The position numbers were made by a program, and so were the translations under genes. A DNA stretch of 41,293 bases, taken from NCBI GenBank assembly GCA_004124535.1, contig SCKQ01000017.1, positions 1-41,293 on the forward strand, read 5' to 3'. Source of the DNA: Fidelibacterota bacterium (lineage in GTDB: Bacteria; Marinisomatota; Marinisomatia; Marinisomatales; TCS55). The notes beneath the pieces were generated by a model. The model had not been told where the DNA came from and did not search any database. It saw only the letters and a program-made list of their open reading frames with translations. Below, piece by piece: positions 1 to 8,096 of the stretch (position 1 is its first letter; each line of letters starts with the position of its first letter).

Positions 1-183
1 AATTACTACTAATCCTGGTACATTCGATAGCTTAGATGTAAGAATTTCGGGTATACCACCTGATAACCAATTATATTGCTCTATATTCGAAGTGTTTTCG
101 AACCCCAATATTGCTATTGGTTTATTTTCTTGAGAAAAAGAAATTGTTAATAGTAATAGAAAAGAAATAAAAAGACGCTTCAT
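1..183 (-). CDS. Exported protein with TolB/CsgG-like start (partial)
   Basis: Only the first 61 codons are present; the gene runs off the left edge. The start is the ATG at 183, with a GGAG ribosome site about seven bases upstream. Residues 1-18 form a classic signal peptide: MKR, a hydrophobic run of Leu/Ile/Phe, then SFSQ. The mature part begins with ENKPIAILGFEN and continues through a GGIPEILTSKL segment to a VPGLVVI strand. That pattern, an 'IAVLPFEN' strand followed by 'GIPEILT.KLS..PGL.VI', is the one seen at the N-terminus of periplasmic FlgO/CsgG/TolB-like domains. The signal peptide is seen directly; the domain call is inference from a short fragment, and the full domain layout cannot be known here. 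Confidence 0.6.
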   Translation of the reverse strand, partial: MKRLFISFLLLLTISFSQENKPIAILGFENTSNIEQYNWLSGGIPEILTSKLSNVPGLVVI

Positions 184-513
184 TTTATTCTCCTTGGTTA
201 AACTAAATCCATACTAACAGGTTGAATTTCTGGTTTGGGGTGTTTCTCTAATACCCAACTCCAACTTATGAAGTTGGTTATAAGTAAAAGTGTAAGTATA
301 AATCCAATTCTCACAGTGGAATGTAAGAATTATTAAAGAAAATTGGGGTTACAAACCCTTTTTCTCTGTTTTGTGTAAGCGTGGTATATATAAAAGACGA
401 AGGGGTACCCCCCAAAGGTTGGGTGGGTGGGGGTGTGTCCATCCCAGTGTCCATCATTTTGGTGTCCACTATTCGTATATGTTTGATATTGATTGAATCA
501 GTTTGACAAAACA
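184..513. other. Gene-free stretch with G-rich block and short repeats
   Basis: No convincing gene is seen between the partial exported-protein gene and the tRNA terminator. A short hairpin (GGGTT, ACA, AACCC at 346-358) is followed by five T on the plus strand, but no plus-strand gene lies upstream of it. A G-rich block lies at 402-433, with runs at 402-405, 421-423, 425-427 and 429-433. Three copies of GTGTCCA follow at 435, 447 and 462. Their function is unknown. Confidence 0.5.
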
Positions 514-539
514 AAAGCCCTTCAATAAAGAAGGGCTTT
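504..539 (-). terminator. Rho-independent terminator of the tRNA-His/tRNA-Pro unit
   Basis: A perfect 10-bp stem, AAAGCCCTTC paired with GAAGGGCTTT (514-523 with 530-539), has a six-base loop. Read on the minus strand it is followed by a T-rich tract (TTTTGTTTTG). It lies just downstream of tRNA-Pro in the direction of transcription. Confidence 0.85.
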
Positions 540-567
540 ATGTCGGTCAGATGGGGTTTCTGACGAG

Positions 568-642
568 TCGGAGTGGAGGGATTCGAACTCCCGACCCCCT
601 GCTCCCAAAGCAGGTGCGCTAACCGGACTGCGCTACACTCCG
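568..642 (-). tRNA. tRNA-Pro (anticodon TGG)
   Basis: The minus strand folds into a complete cloverleaf. The acceptor stem is CGGAGTG paired with CACTCCG. The anticodon stem is CCTGC/GCAGG around loop TTTGGGA, giving anticodon TGG (reads CCA and probably other CCN codons). The T arm contains GTTCGAAT. The 3' CCA is not encoded: the base after the acceptor stem is A, followed by CTC. Its first base directly follows the last base of tRNA-His. Confidence 0.95.
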
Positions 643-720
643 TGGGGTGAGCGATGGGACTTGAACCCACGGCCTCCTGGGCCACAACCAGGTGCTCTAA
701 CCAGCTGAGCTACGCCCACC
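643..720 (-). tRNA. tRNA-His (anticodon GTG)
   Basis: The minus strand gives a full cloverleaf with an anticodon stem CCTGG/CCAGG around TTGTGGC (anticodon GTG). The extra 5' G (position -1) typical of tRNA-His is encoded and can pair with C73. The 3' CCA is encoded in the DNA at 645-643, unlike the adjoining tRNA-Pro. The T arm has GTTCAAGT. It is the upstream member of a two-tRNA transcript with no spacer between the two tRNAs. Confidence 0.95.
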
Positions 721-839
721 ATCTGTAAATGATCGCTTTGTTTAAAGCGGGCGAAATTACTGGCGTTTAATGACTCCTCCAAATGCAATTCCCGCCGCTT
801 CACCGTGCATTGTTCGTCTGAACGTCCGTAAGTTCAAGC

Positions 840-2216
840 ATGCGTCTTTTACCCCGCTATATCGCCAGGGAACTCATCCTGCCCTTCATTTTTGCCCTGG
901 GCATTATCGTATTTATCCTTTTCATTAATTTCTTCCTCCGGGCCGTGGATCGCTTCCTGGGCAAAGGCCTGGATCTGCTCACTATTCTGGAATACCTCTT
1001 TCTTAATCTGGCGTGGATCGTGGCCCTGGCTGTACCCATGGCAGTATTAATTGCTACACTGATGGCTTTCGGACGGCTTTCAGAAGATAACGAGATCAAT
1101 GCCCTGCGTTCTTCAGGGATCAGTTTCCTCACCATCCTCCGCCCCGCTCTGTTATTTGGCACCGCCATCTGTCTGCTGCTGATCTTTTTTAACACCCGGG
1201 TTTTACCCGAAATGAATTTTCACGCCCGCTTACTGGCGGGCGATATACGCAAAATGCGCCCGGGGCTGGATATTGAACCTGGCCACTTCATCGATAATAT
1301 TCCGGATTATTCCATGATCATCCGCGAGAAGAATGGCAATCTCATGGAAGATGTCCGCATTTTCAGCAAAGCAAGTAAGGAAGTGCAAACCAGCATTTAT
1401 TCTGAAACAGGCGAACTGTCAACATTAGACGATGCCATCATTCTTACACTTTATGATGGCGAGATTCATGAGTTAGACCTTGAAAATTTCAACAATTACC
1501 GTCGCATCAATTTCGAAAAGCATGTCATTACCATCCCGGCAGATGACCTCATGATCAACCGCCGCGATACAGCCAATCGTTCCGACCGTGAAATGACTAT
1601 TGAACTTATGCAGGAAAAAAAGACGAAATATGCTGAACGAAAGCAGCGGGTGGAAGAGCGTCTGCAAAGTACCATCAAAAAAGTGACTGGTATCGATGTT
1701 TTACCGAGCAATTTTTCTGAAGCGCAAAAAATGCTGAATGTCTATAAAGAAAAAATTCAACAGGATACTACGTTATCCGCAGCAAAGCTGCGCTTGAAGG
1801 AACGACGCATCCGCAGCCTGGAACGGCAAGCCAAGAATGAATTCAGGCTCCTCGAAACATATACCAGAAGCTGGAATAAGTATGCCGTTGAAATTCATAA
1901 GAAATTTTCACTGCCCGTGGCCTGTATTTTATTTGTCCTGGTGGGCGCACCTTTGGGTACACTTTCACAGCGCGGCGGCTTTACTGTAGCCATCACAGTC
2001 GGTTTTGGTTTTTTCCTTATTTATTATATTTTCCTGATCGGCGGTGAAGAAATGGCCGATCGCAATATTGTCTCTCCCATCATTGGTATGTGGACACCCA
2101 ATGCTTTGCTGTCCATTTTTGGCGGCTACCTAACCCTCCATTCTGTTCGTGAACGTGCACCCATCGAATTCAAATGGCCCTGGCAAAAATCCGCATCAGA
2201 TAATGAATCCGAATGA
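840..2216 (+). CDS. LptF/LptG (YjgP/YjgQ) family permease
   Basis: This 458-residue inner-membrane protein belongs to the LptF/LptG family. In Gram-negative cells that family forms the membrane part of the LptB2FG ABC transporter, which extracts lipopolysaccharide and passes it to LptC. The start MRLLPRYIARELI leads into a first membrane segment (about residues 15-33). Two more hydrophobic segments follow (about 55-75 and 100-122), then a large periplasmic region, a charged segment likely to be coiled coil (about 255-345), and three C-terminal membrane helices (about 360-435). This three-plus-three plan with an extended central domain is typical of the family. LptF and LptG cannot be told apart by eye, so no symbol is given. 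The stop overlaps the next start by 14 bp, suggesting co-transcription. No strong Shine-Dalgarno site is visible. Confidence 0.9.
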   Translation: MRLLPRYIARELILPFIFALGIIVFILFINFFLRAVDRFLGKGLDLLTILEYLFLNLAWIVALAVPMAVLIATLMAFGRLSEDNEINALRSSGISFLTILRPALLFGTAICLLLIFFNTRVLPEMNFHARLLAGDIRKMRPGLDIEPGHFIDNIPDYSMIIREKNGNLMEDVRIFSKASKEVQTSIYSETGELSTLDDAIILTLYDGEIHELDLENFNNYRRINFEKHVITIPADDLMINRRDTANRSDREMTIELMQEKKTKYAERKQRVEERLQSTIKKVTGIDVLPSNFSEAQKMLNVYKEKIQQDTTLSAAKLRLKERRIRSLERQAKNEFRLLETYTRSWNKYAVEIHKKFSLPVACILFVLVGAPLGTLSQRGGFTVAITVGFGFFLIYYIFLIGGEEMADRNIVSPIIGMWTPNALLSIFGGYLTLHSVRERAPIEFKWPWQKSASDNESE

Positions 2217-3480
2217 TATAATTGCCGCCAAAAATAGCGGCAGATCCATTCCAACAGCAGACCTTCATGCTTTTATCAACGGTTATGTGCAGGGACGTAT
2301 CGATGACGCAACTATGACCGGATTGCTGCGCGCGATATATGATCATGGTATGAATTCGGATGAGATTTACACCTTGGTGGATATCATGATCCGTTCCGGC
2401 AAGCAGTTGGATTTTTCCCAAGTGGATGAATATGTATGCGATAAGCACAGCACCGGCGGTGTGGGAGACAACATTTCATTGATCCTGGCACCATTATTAG
2501 CCGCCGCCGGATTGAAAATTCCCATGATCTCCGGGCGGAGCTTGGGGCACACCGGCGGTACAATTGATAAACTGGAGACCATTCCAGGGTTTAGAACAGA
2601 TGTAGCGGTAGATGAGTTTCAGCACTGGGTAAACAATGTCGGCTGCGGGATCATGGCCCAGTCAGATGAGATCTGTCCGGCCGATGGCAAGATTTATGCA
2701 TTACGGGATATTACGGGAACCATTGCTTCCATTCCGTTGATCTGCGGATCCATCATGAGCAAGAAAATTGCTTCAGGAATACAGGGGTTGGTGCTGGATA
2801 TTAAAATCGGAAATGGGTCATTTATGCCCACACTAAAAGAAGGACATAAGCTTGGGTTGATGATTCAGAATATTGGTGAACATTTTGGTGTAAAAACTGA
2901 TCTTGTTTATTCAAATATGAATCAACCATTAGGCCGATTTGCAGGTATGTGGTGTGAAGTACAGGAAAGCATGGATTGTTTAAAAAATAATGGTCCAAAA
3001 GACACTATGGAAGTATGTATGAAATTGGCTTCAGCCATCATGATTCAATCTGGAAAAGCCAATGATGAAAATGAATCTAATGCATTATTAATTAATTTGA
3101 TCGAAAATGGAACTGCCTATGAAAAATTTGAAGAAATGGTTTCAACACAAGGCGGTGACCTGAACGCAGCTCAACATAGACCACAATTTGGAACCACTAT
3201 CAAAGCTGAAAAGGAAGGTATTATTCAAATGATGGATACAACTCAAATCGGGTGGGGATTGGTCGACATGGGTTGTGGCCGTAAGCAAAAAGATGATATT
3301 TTAGATCCAACAGCCGGATTGGAATGTCATCGAAAAGTTGGTGACGAAGTACTGATTGGCGAAAAATTATTCACCTGTTTTTGTAATAATGAGAAAAAAC
3401 TTAAATCTGGAGTTGAAAAAATATCTAATGCGGTCAGTATTGGCCCTGAACCGGTAGAGATTAGTCTATTTTATAATTAA
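2203..3480 (+). CDS. Pyrimidine-nucleoside (thymidine) phosphorylase
   Basis: This enzyme cleaves thymidine or other pyrimidine nucleosides with phosphate to free base and (deoxy)ribose 1-phosphate, a cytosolic salvage step. The 425-residue product has the family landmarks in order: an N-terminal alpha domain ending with DEYVCDKHSTGGVGDN (phosphate-binding KHSTGG), the family signature SGRSLGHTGGTIDKLE, a MSKKIASG segment, DIKIGNGSFM, and a C-terminal region with HRKVGDEVLIGE. Usual length is about 430-440. I chose the ATG at 2203 because it gives the normal N-terminus (MNPNDIIAAKNSG); the longer open frame from 2149 lies inside the upstream permease gene. Thymidine-specific (deoA) and broad-specificity (pdp) forms are not distinguished here. 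The first half of the gene looks richer in G/C than the second. Its stop overlaps the convergent penicillin-binding-protein stop by 3 bases. Confidence 0.92.
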   Translation: MNPNDIIAAKNSGRSIPTADLHAFINGYVQGRIDDATMTGLLRAIYDHGMNSDEIYTLVDIMIRSGKQLDFSQVDEYVCDKHSTGGVGDNISLILAPLLAAAGLKIPMISGRSLGHTGGTIDKLETIPGFRTDVAVDEFQHWVNNVGCGIMAQSDEICPADGKIYALRDITGTIASIPLICGSIMSKKIASGIQGLVLDIKIGNGSFMPTLKEGHKLGLMIQNIGEHFGVKTDLVYSNMNQPLGRFAGMWCEVQESMDCLKNNGPKDTMEVCMKLASAIMIQSGKANDENESNALLINLIENGTAYEKFEEMVSTQGGDLNAAQHRPQFGTTIKAEKEGIIQMMDTTQIGWGLVDMGCGRKQKDDILDPTAGLECHRKVGDEVLIGEKLFTCFCNNEKKLKSGVEKISNAVSIGPEPVEISLFYN

Positions 3481-5588
3481 TTCTTATGTACAGAACAACG
3501 TGTTTCGGGTTCTGTGCCGGCAATAAATATTTCTGTTTCAAGAGGACATGGATTTCTAGGTAATGCTTTCGTGATTTGACAGATTTTGATATCCAGTACT
3601 TTTTCCGGTTGTTCAAATTCTAAATGACCATACGTCAAAGTATCATGACTGGCTTTCATGAATCTGGCCCATGCCGGTAATGCAGCTTTGCTGCCATCTG
3701 AACCCTGCCCTAAACTCACTTGTGGATCATCTACACCAAACCACGCCCCTGCTGCAATATAAGGAGAATAGCCTACAAACCAGGCATCCGTCCAGCCTTG
3801 AGTTGTCCCCGTTTTACCGGCTGCGGGATGATAAAAATGATATTTCCAGCGGACACTCCCACCTGTCCCCCGGTCTAAAACAGTTTGCAGCAGGTTGGTC
3901 ATTATGTAGGACGTTTCCGTACTCAATACTTCTTTTCTCTTGGGATAATATTCCTTCAGCACATTTCCATAACGGTCTTCTATGCGAGTGATGCCGAAGG
4001 GTTTACAATAAACACCTTTATTGGCAAAGGTCCCGTAAGCAGCGACTATTTCCAAAAGATGCACTTCTGATGTTCCCAGGGCAATGGCATCTACAGCGCG
4101 TATGTCAGTAGACATACCCATGCGCCGGGCAGTTTGTTTAACTGCCTGTGCAGGAACAACCTCCTGTATCATGCGCACGGAAATCAAGTTCAAGGACCGG
4201 CGTAGTCCCTCACGTATGGTAGTGAGGCCACCTGTAGTGCCATCATAATTTTGGGGCATCCACTTCACCCATTCACCATCGGCATTGCGGATGTTCAAAA
4301 CTACAGGCTGATTCAGTAATTGCTTTGTGACAGCGACACCGTTATCAATGGCTGTTGTATAAACAAACGGCTTAAATACGGACCCCGGCTGACGCAATGA
4401 CTGCGTGGCGCGGTTGAACTGGTCCGGATAATCCGGCCGGCCACCAACCATAGCCAGAATAGCTCCAGTCCGAGTGTCCAAGGCAACAAATGAACTCTGT
4501 ACCAAAAGTTTGTCACGCAGATCCTCATATAATTCCATCTCTCCAGCCATCATGAGTTTCACCGTATCTTCCGGATAAATACTCAAGTAAGCCAGTTTGG
4601 AAAATTCTTCTTCATCATTGAACAGGCGCTGGTTTAATTTTTGCTGGTTAGCTGCTACCGATTTACGCACAGCATCTTCGGCAATTTTTTGCAAGCGTGA
4701 GTCAAGCGTCGTATAAATTTTCAGCCCATCCCGATAGATATTGACACCCAGTTCATCATCTTCCCTTTCGAGAAATCTGCGGATATATTCTGTAAAATAG
4801 GGCGCTGTACCTCTGGTTTGCTCTTGTTGGATATTGTCCAGCAACCGGGCGCGGGCTTCTGCGTATTCTGCTGTAGAAATAAATTCCTGATCACGCATCA
4901 CCCGCAAGACAACATTGCGTTTGGTCAGCGCCAGTTCCGGAAACCGGACCGGTGAATAACGGGCCGGGGCTGGGAGCAGCCCCACCAGTAATGCGCTCTC
5001 ATCCAGTACCAATTCATGGGCGTATTTTCCATAAAATCGTTTTGCCGCCGCCTGCACACCGTAGGTTCCATGGCCAAAGTGGACGCTGTTTAAATACATT
5101 TCCAGGATTTCATCCTTGGTGTATGTCCGTTCGATCTGGATGGCGGTGATGACTTCCTTGATCTTCCGCGTGATTGTTTTTTTGAAACCAATGGTATCAT
5201 AAAGATTTCTGGCTAGTTGCTGCGTTAGTGAACTAAAACCTGAACGGTAACTCAAGGTTGCAGTATTAATGATCACAGCTCTGAAAACATCCCTGAGGGA
5301 AATACCCCAGTGTTCATAAAAGCGGCGGTCTTCTTTAGCCACAACGGCATCGCGCATTTGCTGGGGGATCTGATCCAGCTCTACAAAAACACGCTTTTCA
5401 AAATAGAGTTCATTTAATAGTTTGCCATCAGCGGAATAGATCCGCGTTACCAGGTCGGGATCGTAATTTTCCAATCGCTCGATAGAAGGCAGGTCAATGT
5501 GTAAGTACAATATATAAACAAAAACAATCACCATGCCGGTGAAGAGAGTGTAAACAGAATGTTTTATAACGCGTGCCCAGGATTTCAT
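3477..5588 (-). CDS. Class A penicillin-binding protein (PBP1a type)
   Basis: A 703-residue bifunctional murein synthase: glycosyltransferase (GT51) plus DD-transpeptidase, anchored in the inner membrane with both domains in the periplasm. A single membrane anchor is at residues 10-30. The glycosyltransferase has catalytic Glu86 in EDRRFYEHWG, the SSLTQQLARNLY motif and ERTYTKDEILEMYLN. The transpeptidase has Ser403 and Lys406 in QPGSVFKPF, the SLN motif at 465-467 and KTGTT at 592-596. All catalytic motifs are intact and the length is normal for a compact PBP1a. The last 60 or so residues form a short tail with two widely spaced Cys. It lies 78 bp downstream of fumC on the same strand, so it may be the last gene of the kor-fumC unit or have its own promoter. 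The symbol mrcA or pbpC is not assigned. Confidence 0.93.
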   Translation of the reverse strand: MKSWARVIKHSVYTLFTGMVIVFVYILYLHIDLPSIERLENYDPDLVTRIYSADGKLLNELYFEKRVFVELDQIPQQMRDAVVAKEDRRFYEHWGISLRDVFRAVIINTATLSYRSGFSSLTQQLARNLYDTIGFKKTITRKIKEVITAIQIERTYTKDEILEMYLNSVHFGHGTYGVQAAAKRFYGKYAHELVLDESALLVGLLPAPARYSPVRFPELALTKRNVVLRVMRDQEFISTAEYAEARARLLDNIQQEQTRGTAPYFTEYIRRFLEREDDELGVNIYRDGLKIYTTLDSRLQKIAEDAVRKSVAANQQKLNQRLFNDEEEFSKLAYLSIYPEDTVKLMMAGEMELYEDLRDKLLVQSSFVALDTRTGAILAMVGGRPDYPDQFNRATQSLRQPGSVFKPFVYTTAIDNGVAVTKQLLNQPVVLNIRNADGEWVKWMPQNYDGTTGGLTTIREGLRRSLNLISVRMIQEVVPAQAVKQTARRMGMSTDIRAVDAIALGTSEVHLLEIVAAYGTFANKGVYCKPFGITRIEDRYGNVLKEYYPKRKEVLSTETSYIMTNLLQTVLDRGTGGSVRWKYHFYHPAAGKTGTTQGWTDAWFVGYSPYIAAGAWFGVDDPQVSLGQGSDGSKAALPAWARFMKASHDTLTYGHLEFEQPEKVLDIKICQITKALPRNPCPLETEIFIAGTEPETRCSVHKN

Positions 5589-5666
5589 GGGATTGAATTT
5601 ACTGCTGGTTTAAGATTCTGAAATCGGTGAATTGAACGGAGGTTTGAAAAATCTGTTCCAGCCGGA

Positions 5667-7064
5667 TCAGCTTTTTCCCCGAGGCTGGATCATATCTTTA
5701 GGCTGGACCAATGTGTCAAAATCCTCGCCGCTCATGTATCCCAATGCTGTGATGGCTTCCCGGAGGGTGGTGTTTTCTTTATGAGCCTTTTTAGCCACTT
5801 CCGCTGCTTTGTCATAACCGATGTGGGGATTCAGTGCCGTCACCAGCATGAGCGAATTATGCAGATTGCTGTGAATTCGTTCTTCATTGGCCTCAATCCC
5901 ATCCACACAATTATCAGCAAAGGAAACAGACACTTCAGCCAGTAGTCGAATAGATTGAATTATATTAAAAGCAATCACTGGTCGGTAGACATTCAATTCA
6001 AAATTTCCAGAAGCGCCCGCCATGGTAATAGTCATATCATTACCGATCACTTGCGTGCAGACCATGGTCATGGCTTCGGCCTGAGTGGGGTTGACTTTGC
6101 CGGGCATGATGGAACTGCCCGGTTCGTTGGCAGGTAGGATTAATTCACCGATTCCCGAACGGGGACCGCTGCCCAGCCAGCGGATGTCATTAGCGATCTT
6201 ATTCAATGACGCTGCCACTGTTTTTAATGCGGATGATAACTCTACAATACTATCCTGTCCGCCCAGTGCTTCAAATTTGTTTTTTGCAGTGACAAAAGGT
6301 AGCCCCGTCAAGTTTGCAATTTCCTTCGCGGCAGCTTCGCCGAATCCTGCAACTGAATTAATACCTGTTCCAACAGCCGTACCACCCATAGCCAGTTCAT
6401 AACAATGCGTCAGTGCATTATTTACTCGAGTAATGCCGTGTTCCACTTGGGATGCATAGCCGGAAAATTCCTGACCTAAACTCAATGGTGTGGCATCTTG
6501 GAGGTGTGTACGCCCCAGTTTGATGATGTCTTTGAATTCATCTACTTTTTTGGCTAATGATTTCTGGAGCTTTTCCAGTGCCGGAAGCAATTGCTGGGTA
6601 GCAGACTCAACTGCGGCTATGTTGATTGCGGAAGGAAATGTATCATTGGTGGACTGGGACATATTTACATGATCATTAGGATGCACTGGATCCTTGCTGC
6701 CCAATTCGCCACCCAGTATTTCAATGGCCCGGTTGGCAATCACTTCATTTATATTCATGTTTGTCTGAGTACCGGAGCCTGTCTGCCATACCACCAAAGG
6801 AAAATGGTCATCTAACTTTCCCTCGATCACTTCATCGGCAGCAGTGCGTATGGTGTCAGCGATTTTGGAATCGAGGCTGCCGAAGGATTCATTTACAGTG
6901 GCAGCGGCTTTCTTCAGTAATCCGTACGCACGAATGAATTCATGGGGGAAATGCTCATCACCGATCTTGAAGTTTTGCAGTGAGCGCTGGGTCTGTGCTC
7001 CCCAGTAACGATCGACAGGAACATCTACCGATCCAAGGCTGTCATTTTCAGTCCGGGTTAACAT
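5667..7064 (-). CDS. fumC: Class II fumarate hydratase
   Basis: Catalyses reversible hydration of fumarate to L-malate in the TCA cycle, as a cytosolic homotetramer without an Fe-S cluster. The 465 residues match the usual length. Motifs in order are the N-terminal [53 protein letters not shown], the [16 protein letters not shown] segment, and the superfamily signature [16 protein letters not shown]. The aspartase and fumarase families are close; [12 protein letters not shown] and the [10 protein letters not shown] segment favour fumarase. It starts 4 bp after the korB stop on the same strand, so it is translated with the 2-oxoacid:ferredoxin oxidoreductase genes. This pairing suits a TCA cycle that can run with ferredoxin-linked 2-oxoglutarate chemistry. 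Confidence 0.95.
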   Translation of the reverse strand: MLTRTENDSLGSVDVPVDRYWGAQTQRSLQNFKIGDEHFPHEFIRAYGLLKKAAATVNESFGSLDSKIADTIRTAADEVIEGKLDDHFPLVVWQTGSGTQTNMNINEVIANRAIEILGGELGSKDPVHPNDHVNMSQSTNDTFPSAINIAAVESATQQLLPALEKLQKSLAKKVDEFKDIIKLGRTHLQDATPLSLGQEFSGYASQVEHGITRVNNALTHCYELAMGGTAVGTGINSVAGFGEAAAKEIANLTGLPFVTAKNKFEALGGQDSIVELSSALKTVAASLNKIANDIRWLGSGPRSGIGELILPANEPGSSIMPGKVNPTQAEAMTMVCTQVIGNDMTITMAGASGNFELNVYRPVIAFNIIQSIRLLAEVSVSFADNCVDGIEANEERIHSNLHNSLMLVTALNPHIGYDKAAEVAKKAHKENTTLREAITALGYMSGEDFDTLVQPKDMIQPRGKS

Positions 7065-7068
7065 GGAG

Positions 7069-8094
7069 TTATTTTACCACCCATGTATCACCGGAGTTTA
7101 ATAGCTCCTGAATGCTTCCGGTGCCGCGCAATTCAACAGCTTTGGCTAATTGTTTCGTTACCAAATCATCATAGGACGGTGCATCAATGCTGTAAAGAAC
7201 ACCAATGGGATCCGGAAAATCCGGTTGATACGTAAAGTTTGCCAGTATGGACGCAACGACGTAATCCCCTTCATTATGAACCATAATATCAGCAGTTGAA
7301 AATTTTCCGTTCAATTCAACAACTTGGGGAACATTACCATCCATATGTATGCCCTTGTTCTTATCTACGCCAAATAACATGGGTTGACCATTATCCAGCC
7401 AAAGGACATTATCCGCTTTGCTTTCTTTATTAGTCATAGGAGCAAAAGCGCCATCGTTGAAAATATTGCAGTTTTGATAAATCTCTAGAAATGATGTGCC
7501 CTTATGTTTATATGAACGCTCAATCATAATTTGCATGTGTTTAGTTTCACGATCAATCGTACGGGCAACAAAAGATGCTTCAGCTCCCAGAGCTAATGTA
7601 AGGGGATTGAATGGTCTATCCAGTGAGCCCATGGGTGTGGATTTGGTGACCTTACCCATTTCAGATGTGGGAGAATACTGGCCTTTGGTCAAACCATAAA
7701 TTCGGTTATTAAACAGCAGGACATTGATATCCAAATTGCGCCGCAAAAGATGAATGGTATGATTCCCGCCTATGGAAAGTCCATCACCGTCACCTGTGAC
7801 AACCCAAACAGATAAGTCGGGGTTGGCAACTTTTACTCCTGTAGCGATAGCTGGAGCGCGACCATGAATGGTATGAAAACCAAAGGTATTCATATAGTAT
7901 GGAAAGCGGCTGGAACAACCAATACCGGATATGAATACAACATTCTTTTTATCCATGCCCAAATCAGGAAATAATTTTTGTGTTTGGGCAAGGATGGCAT
8001 AATCACCGCAACCCGGACACCAGCGCACTGACTGATCAGAGGTAAAATCCATGCGTGTATATTTTTTCTTTTCAATTGCTTGTTTTTCAGCCAT
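7069..8094 (-). CDS. korB: 2-oxoglutarate:ferredoxin oxidoreductase, beta subunit
   Basis: The 341-residue subunit binds thiamine diphosphate and one [4Fe-4S] cluster. With KorA it converts 2-oxoglutarate plus CoA to succinyl-CoA and CO2, passing electrons to ferredoxin (reversible in reductive pathways). Visible features are [12 protein letters not shown] and [16 protein letters not shown] (cluster cysteines), the diphosphate-binding [12 protein letters not shown] followed by [11 protein letters not shown], and a further Cys in [11 protein letters not shown]. These match the beta subunit of two-subunit Kor-type enzymes. Substrate preference (2-oxoglutarate over pyruvate) is inferred from the KorB-like pattern and from fumC next door, and is not proven by a single residue. 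It is 2 bp from korA and 4 bp from fumC. Confidence 0.92.
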   Translation of the reverse strand: MAEKQAIEKKKYTRMDFTSDQSVRWCPGCGDYAILAQTQKLFPDLGMDKKNVVFISGIGCSSRFPYYMNTFGFHTIHGRAPAIATGVKVANPDLSVWVVTGDGDGLSIGGNHTIHLLRRNLDINVLLFNNRIYGLTKGQYSPTSEMGKVTKSTPMGSLDRPFNPLTLALGAEASFVARTIDRETKHMQIMIERSYKHKGTSFLEIYQNCNIFNDGAFAPMTNKESKADNVLWLDNGQPMLFGVDKNKGIHMDGNVPQVVELNGKFSTADIMVHNEGDYVVASILANFTYQPDFPDPIGVLYSIDAPSYDDLVTKQLAKAVELRGTGSIQELLNSGDTWVVK

Positions 8095-8096
8095 GG

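Noticed and set aside
346..363. Short hairpin with T-run as a plus-strand terminator
   Set aside because: The stem is only five base pairs and there is no plus-strand gene upstream of it, so I do not call it a terminator.
311..685. A 124-residue minus-strand open frame across the tRNA genes
   Set aside because: It runs through both tRNAs and the terminator and has no protein-like pattern; it is a by-product of the open frame.
857..1195. Arg/Ser-rich minus-strand frame opposite the LptF/LptG gene
   Set aside because: It is antisense to a clear membrane-protein gene, and its odd composition is what the reverse of hydrophobic codons gives.
2149..2202. Longer start for the pyrimidine-nucleoside phosphorylase
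   Set aside because: The extra 18 residues come from a shadow frame within the permease gene and do not match the family; ATG 2203 gives the normal N-terminus.
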